Below are positions 38,427 to 47,636 of a stretch of DNA of 64,000 nucleotides, one piece after another. Position 1 is the first letter of the stretch; each line of letters begins with the position of its first letter. The stretch comes from Alphaproteobacteria bacterium (GTDB taxonomy: Bacteria; Pseudomonadota; Alphaproteobacteria; Rhodobacterales; Rhodobacteraceae). The notes under the pieces are model-generated. The model saw only the letters and a list, made by a program, of their open reading frames with translations, was not told where the DNA came from and searched no databases. Location: the NCBI GenBank assembly GCA_030424865.1, contig JAUHVR010000023.1:1-64000 (forward strand), read 5' to 3'. A program made the translations under genes and the position numbers.

Positions 38427-38691
38427 GGATGATTCCCCTTCGTCAGTGGCGTTGTACCTAGCGCAGGACGGCTGCGTTTCGACGTCGATTTTCGACAGGT
38501 GAGACCCTGTCCGCGACGCGTGCAATCTAGCTGCAACCTCAACCAGATACCACCGGGCGCCGGCCTCGTTCTCTTCAGCAAGAAGATTAGTCTGTCTCAT
38601 GTTCGGTCATCCCGACACGCCCTTGGCGCTTGCGGGTTATGAAACTCCTGCTTATCTTGAAGGCAAGTTGACATTCGGAAGGCGCGAAAAG

Positions 38692-39804
38692 ATGGCGCCA
38701 AAGCGTCCCAAAGGTGCGGGCGCATTCCCGAAACCGGTCGAGAGCCCCGCGCCGAAACGACCAGATCCCAATGCGCTTTATGCGGCGCTGGATCTGGGCA
38801 CAAACAGTTGTCGCATGCTGATTGCCCAGCCAAAGGGCAGTCAGTTTCATGTTGTGGACAGCTTCTCGAAATCGGTGCAGTTGGGCTCGGGGTTGGAACA
38901 TTCCGGCAGGCTCAGCCGGTCGTCCATGGGGCGCACGGTTCAGGCGATGCGGGTCTGCCAGCAGAAGTTGCGCAAGCACAGCGTGACGCGGATGCGTCTG
39001 GTCGCGACCGAGGCCTGCCGGCGCGCGCGCAACGCCCGCGACTTCGTGCGGCAGGTGCGGCGCGAGACGGGCTTGCAGCTGGAAATTATCCAGCCCGAGG
39101 AAGAGGCGCGTCTGGCCGTCATATCCTGCGCGCCGCTGGTCAGCACCAAGACCGAACAGCTGTTGGTGGTCGACATTGGCGGCGGTTCGACCGAACTGGT
39201 CTGGATCGACCTGAGCTCGGTCCCCAATCGCGAAAGACCGCGAGCCATCATGCGGCTGCACGCCGGGTTCCACACGCCCGACAGCCCGTTTCCGGCGGCC
39301 AAGGTGGTCGACTGGATTTCGGTCCCGCTGGGCGTGGCGACGCTGCGCGACCAGTTTTCCGACGTCGACGACGACGCCGCGCGCTATGCGCTGATGAGCT
39401 GGTTCTTCGAAGAAAACCTTGCCGATTTTGCGCCCTACAAGGACGAACAGGCGCGCGAAGGGTTTCAGATCGTCGGCACCAGCGGCACGGTGACAACGGT
39501 GGCGGCCAGCCATCTGGGGCTGAAACGGTATGACCGGACCAAGGTCGACGGTTTGCGCATGAGCAGCGACCAGATCGAGGCGGTCATCCAACGCTACCTT
39601 GACCTCGGCCCCATCGGGCGGCGCAAGGACCCCCGGATTGGGCAGGACCGGCAAGAGTTGATCATGTCCGGCGCGGCGATCCTGCAGGCGCTGCTGCGTT
39701 GCTGGCCGACGGATCGGCTGTCGGTGGCGGACCGGGGACTGCGCGAAGGGCTGCTTTATGCCCAGATGACCGCAGACGGCGTCTTGGAAGACGGATTGTT
39801 GTAA
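38692..39804 (+). CDS. Ppx/GppA-family phosphatase
   Basis: The 370-residue protein has the actin-like ASKHA core of exopolyphosphatase/pppGpp phosphatases: [14 protein letters not shown], then [14 protein letters not shown] and the [13 protein letters not shown] motif. It lacks the C-terminal HD domain of long Ppx and is the short alphaproteobacterial form. The start at 38692 with GGAAGG upstream is preferred; an earlier in-frame start at 38599 would add 31 atypical residues. It lies 70 bases upstream of rlmE, the usual arrangement. Confidence 0.87.
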   Translation: MAPKRPKGAGAFPKPVESPAPKRPDPNALYAALDLGTNSCRMLIAQPKGSQFHVVDSFSKSVQLGSGLEHSGRLSRSSMGRTVQAMRVCQQKLRKHSVTRMRLVATEACRRARNARDFVRQVRRETGLQLEIIQPEEEARLAVISCAPLVSTKTEQLLVVDIGGGSTELVWIDLSSVPNRERPRAIMRLHAGFHTPDSPFPAAKVVDWISVPLGVATLRDQFSDVDDDAARYALMSWFFEENLADFAPYKDEQAREGFQIVGTSGTVTTVAASHLGLKRYDRTKVDGLRMSSDQIEAVIQRYLDLGPIGRRKDPRIGQDRQELIMSGAAILQALLRCWPTDRLSVADRGLREGLLYAQMTADGVLEDGLL

Positions 39805-39874
39805 TCCGCGCAGTCGGCTAAAGAGCGGGCTTGGCACACATGACCGAGCGCTTCGGCGTCTCAAGGGCAAAGAC

Positions 39875-40615
39875 ATGGCAAAGAAAACCAGAAGCAAGAA
39901 CGCCTCGGGACGTGGGCAACGGGACCTGAAGGTCAAGGTCAAGACCGCGCGCGGGCGCAAGCTGAGCTCGACGCTCTGGCTGCAGCGGCAGCTGAACGAC
40001 CCTTATGTCAAACGCGCGCAGGCTGAGGGCTATCGCGGCCGCGCGGCGTTCAAGATCCTGGAACTGGACGACAAGTTCCGCTTTTTGGTGCCGGGTGCCC
40101 GAGTGGTCGACCTTGGTTGCGCGCCCGGCGGTTGGTGCCAGGTGGCCGTGCGCCGTGTGAACGCACTGGGAGATCGGCCGAGCAAGGCCAAGGGCACCGT
40201 TCTGGGCATTGACCTGCAAGAGGTCGAACCGATCCCGGGGGCCGAGGTGCATCAGCTCGATTTTCTGGATGATGGTGCCGACGACAAGGTCAAAACCTGG
40301 CTGGGCGGCAAGGCGGACGTGGTGATGTCCGACATGGCTGCCGCTTCGTCCGGGCACAAGCAGACCGACCACCTGCGGATCATTCACCTGTGTGAAACAG
40401 CCGCCTATTTCGCCTTTGACGTCCTGGACGAGGGCGGCACCTTTGTGGCCAAGGTTCTGGCGGGTGGGGCCGAGGGCGATCTTCAGAAGCTGCTGAAACA
40501 GGCCTTCACCAAGGTGGTGAACGTCAAACCACCGGCCTCGCGGTCGGACAGTTCCGAAAAATTTGTTGTCGCCACAGGCTTTCGCGGGTTTGAACGGCCC
40601 GACGATCCGATGTGA
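39875..40615 (+). CDS. rlmE: 23S rRNA 2'-O-ribose U2552 methyltransferase RlmE/FtsJ
   Basis: The 246-residue protein has the FtsJ methyltransferase fold with the K-D-K-E tetrad context: [28 protein letters not shown] (SAM site), DVVMSDMAA and [13 protein letters not shown] basic N-terminal 30 residues aid rRNA binding. It completes 50S maturation. It follows ppx on the same strand. Confidence 0.95.
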   Translation: MAKKTRSKNASGRGQRDLKVKVKTARGRKLSSTLWLQRQLNDPYVKRAQAEGYRGRAAFKILELDDKFRFLVPGARVVDLGCAPGGWCQVAVRRVNALGDRPSKAKGTVLGIDLQEVEPIPGAEVHQLDFLDDGADDKVKTWLGGKADVVMSDMAAASSGHKQTDHLRIIHLCETAAYFAFDVLDEGGTFVAKVLAGGAEGDLQKLLKQAFTKVVNVKPPASRSDSSEKFVVATGFRGFERPDDPM

Positions 40616-40681
40616 TCGCCTCTGGCCATTGCCCGTAACATCGGCTACATCGCAGCCTTTCCCAACCACCAGGTCCCCCAG

Positions 40682-41590
40682 ATGTCCACACGCGCCGGAT
40701 TTGTCGCCCTGATCGGAGAGCCCAACGCGGGCAAGTCGACGCTCACCAATCACATGGTGGGTGCCAAGGTCTCGATCGTGACCCACAAGGTGCAGACCAC
40801 CCGCGCCCGCATCCGGGGCGTGGCGCTGGAAGGCGACGCGCAGATCGTCTTTGTGGATACGCCGGGCCTGTTCCGTCCGCGCCGCCGTCTTGACCGCGCC
40901 ATGGTCGCCGCCGCCTGGGGCGGGGCTGCGGATGCCGACATCGTGGTCCTGATGATCGAGGCGCACCGCGGCATCACCGAGGGCGTCGAAAAGATCCTCG
41001 AAGGGCTCGAAGAGATCGGGCAGGGGCGCACCATTGCGCTGGCGATCAACAAGATCGACCGGGTCAAGGCCGAGGTGCTGCTGGCGCTGTCGAAAGACCT
41101 GAACGAACGCTACCCGTTCTCCGAAACCTTCATGATCTCGGCTGAAAAGGGCCACGGCTGCGCCGACCTGAAGCGCTGGCTGGCGCAGGAACTGCCCGAG
41201 GGGCCCTGGCTGTATCCCGAAGACCAGATCGCCGATCTGCCCATGCGGATGATCGCGGCCGAGATGACCCGCGAAAAGCTGACGCTTCGGTTGCATCAGG
41301 AACTGCCCTACCAGCTGACGGTCGAGACCGAGGCCTGGGAAGAGCGCAAGGACGGATCAGCCCGGATCGACCAGATCATCTATGTCGCCCGTGCGGGCCA
41401 CAAGGGCATCGTGCTGGGCAACAAGGGTGAGACGATCAAGGCCGTGTCCAAGGCCGCGCGCGAAGAACTCGAAGAGTTTCTGGGCCGCCGTGTTCACCTG
41501 TTCTGTCAGGTCAAGGTGCGCGAGAAATGGCTGGAAGAGGCCGAGCGCTATTCTGAAATGGGTCTTGATTTCAAGGACGGCAATACGTGA
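40682..41590 (+). CDS. era: GTPase Era
   Basis: The 302-residue protein has a GTPase domain (G1 GEPNAGKST, G3 DTPGLF, G4 NKID) and a C-terminal KH RNA-binding domain (IVLGNKGETIKAVSKAAREELEEFLGRRVHL). Era acts in 30S assembly. Its stop overlaps the DUF1491 start in GTGA. The usual neighbour order era-DUF1491-recO is kept except for an inserted minus-strand gene. Confidence 0.97.
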   Translation: MSTRAGFVALIGEPNAGKSTLTNHMVGAKVSIVTHKVQTTRARIRGVALEGDAQIVFVDTPGLFRPRRRLDRAMVAAAWGGAADADIVVLMIEAHRGITEGVEKILEGLEEIGQGRTIALAINKIDRVKAEVLLALSKDLNERYPFSETFMISAEKGHGCADLKRWLAQELPEGPWLYPEDQIADLPMRMIAAEMTREKLTLRLHQELPYQLTVETEAWEERKDGSARIDQIIYVARAGHKGIVLGNKGETIKAVSKAAREELEEFLGRRVHLFCQVKVREKWLEEAERYSEMGLDFKDGNT

Positions 41591-41919
41591 GCGCACGGCT
41601 CGCGGCCGAGTTCTGGGTCAAGGCCTATCTGGCGCGGCTGCGCCTGCAGAACATCCCGGCCTTTGTGACCGCCCATGGCGACGACACCTCGGGCGCGGTG
41701 CTGGTCAAGCTGAACACCCTCGACGGCGCAGCGCAGGTCTTCACCCGGCGGTTCGACCTGATGACCGACACCCGAAAATGGGAGGTTCTGGTCGAGGGTC
41801 CCGAGGCCGAGGCCGACGCACGTATCCAGCAGGAACGCAGCTTTGACACGGACCTTTGGGTGATCGAGGTCGAAGACCGCGACGGCCGCCATTTGCTGGG
41901 CGAAGACGGCTTAGCGTAG
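41587..41919 (+). CDS. DUF1491 family protein
   Basis: The 110-residue protein (LAAEFWVKAYLARLRLQNIP, then FVTAHGDDTSGAVLVK and DLWVIEVEDRDGRHLL) belongs to DUF1491, found next to era in Rhodobacterales. It is cytoplasmic with no known function. It starts at GTG inside the era stop. Its final nine bases overlap the end of the convergent Pr6Pr gene. Confidence 0.88.
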   Translation: MSARLAAEFWVKAYLARLRLQNIPAFVTAHGDDTSGAVLVKLNTLDGAAQVFTRRFDLMTDTRKWEVLVEGPEAEADARIQQERSFDTDLWVIEVEDRDGRHLLGEDGLA

Positions 41920-42507
41920 CACCTTGGACAGTCCCAAAAGCGCCAGTCCCGAGGCAAAGAAACCCACGCTGAGGATCGCGGCCCACCTTAGCACGCCCAG
42001 CCAACCGATCTTGGTCGGATCGGTAAAGAAATAGGGGTAGGTGCCGTCAAGCTGCCCGCGCACCAGCGCATAGGCCACATAGATCAGCGGCCAGCTGAGC
42101 CAGGTCAGCACGTGGCTCACGCGCAGCCCGCGTTTGGGTGCATAAAGCACCCAATAGGCCACCACCAGCAGCGGCGCGATGGTGTGCAATCCATGATCCG
42201 ACAGCAGCGCAATCCCTGACAGATCCCGCGCCAGAAGGGCGTGATAGACGACGCCGGTGATGCTGATCCACAGGGTCAGACCGCCCAGCCAGACCTTGCC
42301 CGCGCTGCGCCGGGTCAGGGCCATCCAGCCAAAGGTCACGCCCACCATTGTGTTTGTCAGCAGCGTAAAGAACCGCCCCAGCCGCCAGAGGATCTGCAGA
42401 ATGTTCTCGTCCGGGTACTCGGCCAGGTCCATCATGATCTCGATCGCCACAGAGCCAAGACTGGCGATGGCGATGATCAGGGCAAGAAGGCGCGCGTTGT
42501 GTGACAT
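41911..42507 (-). CDS. Pr6Pr-family integral membrane protein
   Basis: The 198-residue product has six membrane segments (about 8-27, 45-62, 75-92, 105-122, 132-150, 165-190) and the Pr6Pr/AIG1-like pattern [10 protein letters not shown] near residue 50 and a conserved His in [13 protein letters not shown]. No function is established. It lies on the opposite strand between DUF1491 and recO and overlaps DUF1491 tail to tail by nine bases. Confidence 0.85.
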   Translation of the reverse strand: MSHNARLLALIIAIASLGSVAIEIMMDLAEYPDENILQILWRLGRFFTLLTNTMVGVTFGWMALTRRSAGKVWLGGLTLWISITGVVYHALLARDLSGIALLSDHGLHTIAPLLVVAYWVLYAPKRGLRVSHVLTWLSWPLIYVAYALVRGQLDGTYPYFFTDPTKIGWLGVLRWAAILSVGFFASGLALLGLSKVLR

Positions 42508-42561
42508 GGCGCGACCCTGTCGGATATTGCGCCCGGGCGCAAGCGCTGGAATAACTGCGGC

Positions 42562-43296
42562 ATGGAGTGGCGCGACACCGGCATCTTGCTGTCTTCCCGA
42601 CCCCACGGCGAGGCCGCGGCGATTGTCGAACTGTTCACGCCGGAACACGGTCGTCACGCTGGCGTCGTGCGCGGCGGAACCGGGCGCAAGTTGTCTCCGC
42701 ATCTGCAGCCCGGCGCGCAGCTGGACGTGACCTGGCGCGCGCGGCTCGAGGACCATCTGGGCAGCTTCACCGTCGAACCCCTGCGCGCGCGGGCCGCGCT
42801 GGTGATGTCGGACCGGTTTGCCCTGGCGGGCATGAACGCGGTGCTGGCGATCCTTGGCTTTGCCCTGCCAGAACGCGAGCCGCATCCCGACCTCTACCAG
42901 CGGTCCGAGGCCCTGCTGGACCTGCTCGGCCAGAACGAGATCTGGCCGCTGGGCTTTCTGCAATGGGAACTGGCCCTGCTGGATGAGCTGGGTTTTGCGC
43001 TTGATCTGCGGTCCTGCGCGGTGACAGGGGTGACCGAGGGGCTGGTCTATGTCTCGCCCAAAAGCGGTCGGGCCGTCAGCGCGGCGGGGGCCGGGGATTG
43101 GGCCGACCGGTTGCTGCCGCTGCCACCGGTGATGCGAGGTGAAGGCGAGGCCTCGGACGCCGAGATCCTGACCGCGCTTGGCACCACCGGGTATTTCCTG
43201 GAACACCACCTGGCCGCGCAATTGCACGGTCGGCGCCTGCCAGCCGCGCGGCAGCAATTCCTCGACCGTCTCAGCCGTCGGGCAGATCGGTCGTAA
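42562..43296 (+). CDS. recO: DNA repair protein RecO
   Basis: The 244-residue protein has an N-terminal OB fold ([33 protein letters not shown]) and a helical C-terminal domain typical of RecO, which loads RecA onto SSB-coated DNA. The zinc-finger cysteines of some homologues are missing except for one, as is common in alphaproteobacteria. Its last 26 bases overlap the end of the convergent META-domain gene. Confidence 0.93.
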   Translation: MEWRDTGILLSSRPHGEAAAIVELFTPEHGRHAGVVRGGTGRKLSPHLQPGAQLDVTWRARLEDHLGSFTVEPLRARAALVMSDRFALAGMNAVLAILGFALPEREPHPDLYQRSEALLDLLGQNEIWPLGFLQWELALLDELGFALDLRSCAVTGVTEGLVYVSPKSGRAVSAAGAGDWADRLLPLPPVMRGEGEASDAEILTALGTTGYFLEHHLAAQLHGRRLPAARQQFLDRLSRRADRS

Positions 43297-43666
43297 ACAC
43301 CATCTCGTCGCCCGCATCATTCGACAGGACCAAAATCCCGCCGGACACCTCGGACAGGGTCATGGCCGTCAAGGCCTCGAGGAACCGGGTTTCTGCATCT
43401 AGCTGGGGGCAGGCGCGCTTGGTGACGGCCAGCGCCCTGGCTTCGAACCAGGGGTAGGGCGCGGTCTGCTGGCCGGAATAGCCGTTGCATGGCGCCGATC
43501 CGTTCAGGATGCCGGGTTCAGGGAAGGTCAGGGTCGCCGTGGCCTCGTACGGTTGACCGTTGAGTTTTTCCAGCGTCCACACATGGTTTGCCGCCCCGTA
43601 GGAAAACAGCGTTTCGTCACCGCGGCAGGCCGCAAGGCACAGGATCAACAGGCACAATCGCTTCAT
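43271..43666 (-). CDS. META/HslJ-domain lipoprotein
   Basis: The 131-residue protein begins [16 protein letters not shown], a lipoprotein signal with Cys14 in LAAC. The mature part is a META domain as in HslJ ([19 protein letters not shown], then [11 protein letters not shown] and [12 protein letters not shown]), associated with stress or antibiotic tolerance in other bacteria. The 3' end overlaps recO by 26 bases. Confidence 0.85.
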   Translation of the reverse strand: MKRLCLLILCLAACRGDETLFSYGAANHVWTLEKLNGQPYEATATLTFPEPGILNGSAPCNGYSGQQTAPYPWFEARALAVTKRACPQLDAETRFLEALTAMTLSEVSGGILVLSNDAGDEMVFTTDLPDG

Positions 43667-43748
43667 GACGGGCAGCTTAGCTCACACACAGGTCAGGGCA
43701 ATCCGCGACCCGCTTCCCTCTGCCTCAAATCCGCGTTAGATCAGGGCC

Positions 43749-44411
43749 ATGAGATGGACCTTGCCCAACACCCTGACAGTTCTGCGCCTGGTCGCGGCCC
43801 CGGTCATCGCCGTGCTTTTCCTCTATTTCACAAGGCCCTATGCCGATTGGTTCGCATTGGCGCTGTTCATCATCGCCTCGGTGACAGACTGGATCGACGG
43901 CTATGTCGCCCGCGCGTGGAATCAGGAAAGCCGCATGGGGGCCATGCTGGACCCGATCGCCGACAAGGCCATGGTCGCCGTGGCGCTTGCCGTTCTGGTC
44001 GGGTTCTCTTCGCTGTCGGGCTGGCTGGTGCTGCCCGCGGTGCTGATCCTTTTCCGCGAAGTCTTTGTCTCAGGTCTGCGGGAATACCTCGGCCAAAGCG
44101 CCGGAACACTGAAGGTCACCAAGCTGGCCAAGTGGAAGACCACGGCCCAAATGGTTGCCATCGCGGTGCTGTTTTCGCACGGTATCTTTGAACATTACCT
44201 CGGTATGTCCATCCTGGGCATGGACGCCACGATCATCCGCGATATCTTTGAAGGCCGGGAAGAGGATCTGTTCGGGCTGCAGTGGAAACACGCAGGCATG
44301 ACCTATAGCGCGCAGGCCGGTGTTGCGCTGATCTGGGTGGCTGCCGTGCTGACGGTTGTGACCGGCTGGGACTATTTCCGCAAAGCGCTGCCCTTGTTGA
44401 AGGATGATTGA
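43749..44411 (+). CDS. pgsA: CDP-diacylglycerol-glycerol-3-phosphate 3-phosphatidyltransferase
   Basis: The 220-residue membrane enzyme makes phosphatidylglycerol phosphate. It shows the CDP-alcohol phosphotransferase motif D-G-x2-A-R-x8-G-x3-D-x3-D in DWIDGYVARAWNQES and RMGAMLDPIADK, with NTLTVLRLVAAP at the start. It is followed by moaD with the stop and ribosome site overlapping, as in many alphaproteobacteria. Confidence 0.95.
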   Translation: MRWTLPNTLTVLRLVAAPVIAVLFLYFTRPYADWFALALFIIASVTDWIDGYVARAWNQESRMGAMLDPIADKAMVAVALAVLVGFSSLSGWLVLPAVLILFREVFVSGLREYLGQSAGTLKVTKLAKWKTTAQMVAIAVLFSHGIFEHYLGMSILGMDATIIRDIFEGREEDLFGLQWKHAGMTYSAQAGVALIWVAAVLTVVTGWDYFRKALPLLKDD

Positions 44412-44412
44412 G

Positions 44413-44658
44413 ATGGATGTGCTGTATTTCGCATGGGTGCGTGAACGCATTGGCATTCCAAAGGAAAAGGTCACGACCGAGGCGGCGACCGTGGCCGAAC
44501 TGGTGGCCGAGCTTAAGGCCCGCGAAGACCGGTACGAAGCCGCGTTTTCCGACCTCAGCGCCCTGCGTGTTGCGGTGGATCAGGAGCTTACGGATTTCGA
44601 CGCGCCGCTGGCGGGGGCCCGTGAAGTGGCCTTTTTTCCGCCGATGACCGGAGGCTGA
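44413..44658 (+). CDS. moaD: Molybdopterin synthase small subunit MoaD
   Basis: The 81-residue ubiquitin-like protein (MDVLYFAWVRERIG) ends in FFPPMTGG, with the Gly-Gly terminus that carries the thiocarboxylate. I chose ATG 44413 because GAAGGA is nine bases upstream, while ATG 44404 has none. It lies one base before moaE, and the two subunits form the MPT synthase complex. Confidence 0.95.
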   Translation: MDVLYFAWVRERIGIPKEKVTTEAATVAELVAELKAREDRYEAAFSDLSALRVAVDQELTDFDAPLAGAREVAFFPPMTGG

Positions 44659-44659
44659 G

Positions 44660-45112
44660 ATGCGGATCTCGGTTCAGGAAGCGCCCTTCGACCTGGGAAA
44701 AGAGACGCAGGCCTTTGCCGAAGGCCGCAAGGACATGGGCGCGATCGTGACCTTCACCGGCGTCGTGCGCGATGTCGAAGGTGGTCTGGCGCAGATGGAG
44801 ATCGAACATTACCCCGGCATGACCCAAAAGGCGCTGGAGGCGATTGCATCCGAGGCGACAGAGCGGTGGTCACTTGGCGATGTCCTCGTGATTCATCGCT
44901 ACGGACGGCTGCAGGCAGGCGAGATGATCATGATGGTCGCCACGGCCTCGCGTCACCGCAAGGACGCCTTCGAAGCCGCTGAATTTCTTATGGATTATCT
45001 GAAGTCCCGTGCGCCGTTCTGGAAAAAGGAAACCACGGGGGCAGGCACCGGATGGGTGGCGGCCAGGGATGAAGACGAAGATGCGCTTGACCGCTGGACC
45101 AATCCGGCGTGA
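44660..45112 (+). CDS. moaE: Molybdopterin synthase large subunit MoaE
   Basis: The 150-residue protein has the MoaE signatures GAIVTFTGVVRD, LEIEHYPGM-type MEIEHYPGM, HRYGRL and the active-site lysines in RAPFWKKE. It adds two sulfur atoms to precursor Z together with MoaD, whose gene directly precedes it. Confidence 0.96.
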   Translation: MRISVQEAPFDLGKETQAFAEGRKDMGAIVTFTGVVRDVEGGLAQMEIEHYPGMTQKALEAIASEATERWSLGDVLVIHRYGRLQAGEMIMMVATASRHRKDAFEAAEFLMDYLKSRAPFWKKETTGAGTGWVAARDEDEDALDRWTNPA

Positions 45113-45164
45113 CCCTTTTTTCATACTGCCGGAAATTCCTCTTTCAAGACCTTCCCTTCAAAAT

Positions 45165-45190
45165 TGTTATCGTTAAACTAAGCGCTAACA
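45165..45190. promoter_or_regulatory. Two adjacent LacI-type operator-like 14-mers upstream of gnd
   Basis: TGTTATCGTTAAAC (45165-45178) matches the LacI-family consensus TGTTANCGNTAACA at 10 of 12 defined bases. ACTAAGCGCTAACA (45177-45190) matches at 9 of 12 with a perfect right half. The centres are 12 bp apart, just upstream of the gnd ribosome site. Sugar-acid control of gnd by a LacI-family repressor is inferred. Confidence 0.45.
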
Positions 45191-45218
45191 TTCGCAAAAC
45201 TTGAGGAGAGCTCTGTCG

Positions 45219-46631
45219 ATGAGCACATCGGAAGTCGGCCTGATCGGCCTGGGAACCATGGGCGCGATGTTGTCGCTGAACATTGCAGAAAAAGGCTTTG
45301 CGATTTCTGTCTACAACCGGACCGCCGACAAGGTCGATGCCTTCATGGAAGAGGCCGGCGCGCTGGCTGAAAGGATCACGCCGACCAAGACGCTCGAAGA
45401 TCTGGTGGCCTCGATTGCCAAGCCGCGCGCGATCATCCTGATGGTCCCCGCCGGAGGCCCGGTCGATCAACAGATCGCCGCCCTGCGGCCCTTGCTGGAT
45501 GATGACGATCTGATCATCGACGCGGGCAACGCCAATTTCCACGACACCAACCGACGCGCGGCGGATGCGGTTGCGGCGGGCGTGCCGTACCTGGGCATTG
45601 GTGTCTCGGGCGGCGAAGAGGGCGCGCGCCACGGCCCTTCGATCATGGGCGGCGGCGACCAGGCGAACTGGAACCGCGTTTATCCGATCCTCGAGGCGAT
45701 CTCGGCCAAGTACGAAGGTCAGGCCTGTGCCACATGGATGGGGCCGGGCGGCGCGGGGCACTTTGTGAAGACCGTGCACAACGGCATCGAATACGCCGAC
45801 ATGCAGCTGATTGCCGAAGCTTACGGCGTCATGCGCGATGGAATGGGCATGTCCGCGGCCGACTGCGGTGCGGTGTTCGAACGCTGGAACGGCGGGCCGC
45901 TGAAATCCTATCTGACCGAGATTTCTGGCGCGGTGTCAAAGGCCGTCGATCCGCAAACCGGGTCAGCCGTGCTGGACATCATTCTGGACCGTGCGGGGCA
46001 AAAGGGCACGGGCCGTTGGACCGTCATCGAAAGCCAGCAGGTCGGCGCGCCGGTCCCGGTGATCGAGGCCGCCGTGGCCGCCCGCAACATGTCGGCCGAT
46101 CTGGACACGCGTCAGGCGGGTGAGGCGCAGTTTGGCGCGGCCCCGCAGGCTCTGCCAGATGGAGCGATGACGCTTGAGGCGCTGGAAGCGGCGCTGATCG
46201 CGGGCAAGATCATGTGTTACGCGCAGGGCTTTGCGCTGCTGGCCAAGGCCGGTGAAAACTACGGCTGGACCCTGCCGATGCCCGCCATTGCCGAGGTCTG
46301 GCGCGAAGGTTGCATCATCCGGTCATCGATGCTGAACGACATGGCGCAGGCCCTGACCGAAGACGCGGCGCGCAACCTGATGTTTGCCCCCTATTTCGCG
46401 GACCTTTTGAAAACCCACCAAAGCGCCTTGCGCAGCGTGGTCGGCGCCGCCGTCGCGCACGGGCTTCCGGTTCCCGCCCTGTCGTCTGCGCTTGGGTACT
46501 TCGACACCATGCGCACGGGTCGTTCGACCGCGAACATGATCCAGGCGCAGCGTGACTTCTTTGGCGCGCATTCCTTTGAACGTGTGGACGCCGAGGGCGC
46601 GCACCATGGCCCCTGGGGTTCAAACGCCTGA
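45219..46631 (+). CDS. gnd: 6-phosphogluconate dehydrogenase, decarboxylating
   Basis: The 470-residue enzyme makes ribulose 5-phosphate with NADP. It has the Rossmann motif IGLGTMGAMLSLNIAEKGF, the substrate motif GVSGGEEGARHGPSIMGGG and the catalytic Lys in GHFVKTVHNGIEYADMQ. ATG 45219 is chosen because GAGGAGAG lies eight bases upstream. Its last 12 bases overlap the end of the convergent AraC-type gene. Confidence 0.96.
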   Translation: MSTSEVGLIGLGTMGAMLSLNIAEKGFAISVYNRTADKVDAFMEEAGALAERITPTKTLEDLVASIAKPRAIILMVPAGGPVDQQIAALRPLLDDDDLIIDAGNANFHDTNRRAADAVAAGVPYLGIGVSGGEEGARHGPSIMGGGDQANWNRVYPILEAISAKYEGQACATWMGPGGAGHFVKTVHNGIEYADMQLIAEAYGVMRDGMGMSAADCGAVFERWNGGPLKSYLTEISGAVSKAVDPQTGSAVLDIILDRAGQKGTGRWTVIESQQVGAPVPVIEAAVAARNMSADLDTRQAGEAQFGAAPQALPDGAMTLEALEAALIAGKIMCYAQGFALLAKAGENYGWTLPMPAIAEVWREGCIIRSSMLNDMAQALTEDAARNLMFAPYFADLLKTHQSALRSVVGAAVAHGLPVPALSSALGYFDTMRTGRSTANMIQAQRDFFGAHSFERVDAEGAHHGPWGSNA

Positions 46632-47564
46632 GCGTCTCAGCGCCTGTGGCGGTACCCCGAACCGGGCCTTGAAGGCCCGGGTCAGGGCGCTGGGGTTTTC
46701 ATAACCGCAGCGCACCGCAATCTCGGCAATGCTGGCGGTCCCCTCGGTCACCATCTGGTGTGCGGCGCTCAGCCGGATGTGCTGATAGATCCGCCCCGGC
46801 GACGTGCCCATCGCGGCCTCGCACCGCCGCGCCAGCGTTTTCGGCGAGGTGCCCAGCCGCCGCGCCAGCTGCGCCAGCGACAGGGGCGTTTCAAGCTGCG
46901 CCCGCATCTCGGCCAGTGCCCGCTTCACAACCGGATCGCGTGCAGCAAGCGTGGGCTGCGCCGGAGCGTCCTTGGCCAGAAACAGCGCCTCGATGTCTGT
47001 GGCGATGGACTGGCCAAGATGCCCGCCGATCAACCTGTGCATCAGTCCAAAGGCCGTCATGGCTCCGGCGCAGGTGATCCTGTTCCGGTCGATCACATGA
47101 CCTGAGCTTTGCAGGTCAACCTCATGAAACCGCTCGGAAAACGCCTCGTGCAAGTCGGCGTGCAAGGTCGCTTGGTACCCGTCCAGCAACCCGGCCGAGG
47201 CCATCAGCCAGGTCCCGCTGTCAAATCCGATAACGACCCGCGCCCGCTGTGCTGCCGCGCGCAGCAAACGACGCGTCTGGCCCGTGTCGTGGCGCAGATG
47301 CGCGTAACTGGCCATCACGATCAGAGTGTCACATCGCGGCATCTGGTCGATCGACGCATCAGGCATGACCGGCAGGTCGGATGACGACCGGACAAGGTCG
47401 CCGTCTGGCGTATAGAATCGCCACTCATATGCCGCACGCCCGGCAAAGGTATTTGCAGCGCGCATCGGCTCCAGACAGTTGGCAAGGCACAGGTTCGAAA
47501 AGCGATCAAAGAGCAAGATCGCAATCTTCTGCGGCGCGGCGTGGGTGTTTGACCAAATCGGCAT
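46620..47564 (-). CDS. GlxA/CdhR-type AraC-family regulator of the carnitine locus
   Basis: The 314-residue protein has an N-terminal DJ-1/PfpI-like domain (about 8-170: IAILLFDRFSNLCLANCLEP; VVIGFDSGTWLMASAGLLDG) and a C-terminal AraC double helix-turn-helix (about 220-310: LSLAQLARRLGTSPKTLARR, ending GYENPSALTRAFKARFGVPP). This architecture is shared by CdhR and GbdR, which control carnitine and betaine catabolism in Pseudomonas. It is divergent from the carnitine operon, 72 bases away, so regulation of that operon is very likely. Confidence 0.88.
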   Translation of the reverse strand: MPIWSNTHAAPQKIAILLFDRFSNLCLANCLEPMRAANTFAGRAAYEWRFYTPDGDLVRSSSDLPVMPDASIDQMPRCDTLIVMASYAHLRHDTGQTRRLLRAAAQRARVVIGFDSGTWLMASAGLLDGYQATLHADLHEAFSERFHEVDLQSSGHVIDRNRITCAGAMTAFGLMHRLIGGHLGQSIATDIEALFLAKDAPAQPTLAARDPVVKRALAEMRAQLETPLSLAQLARRLGTSPKTLARRCEAAMGTSPGRIYQHIRLSAAHQMVTEGTASIAEIAVRCGYENPSALTRAFKARFGVPPQALRRSGV

Positions 47565-47636
47565 GAAAATGACCATACGTGCAGGGTTGAGGTGGCGTCC
47601 AGTGGCACTGTTGATCAACCACTTTCGGAGGATGCC

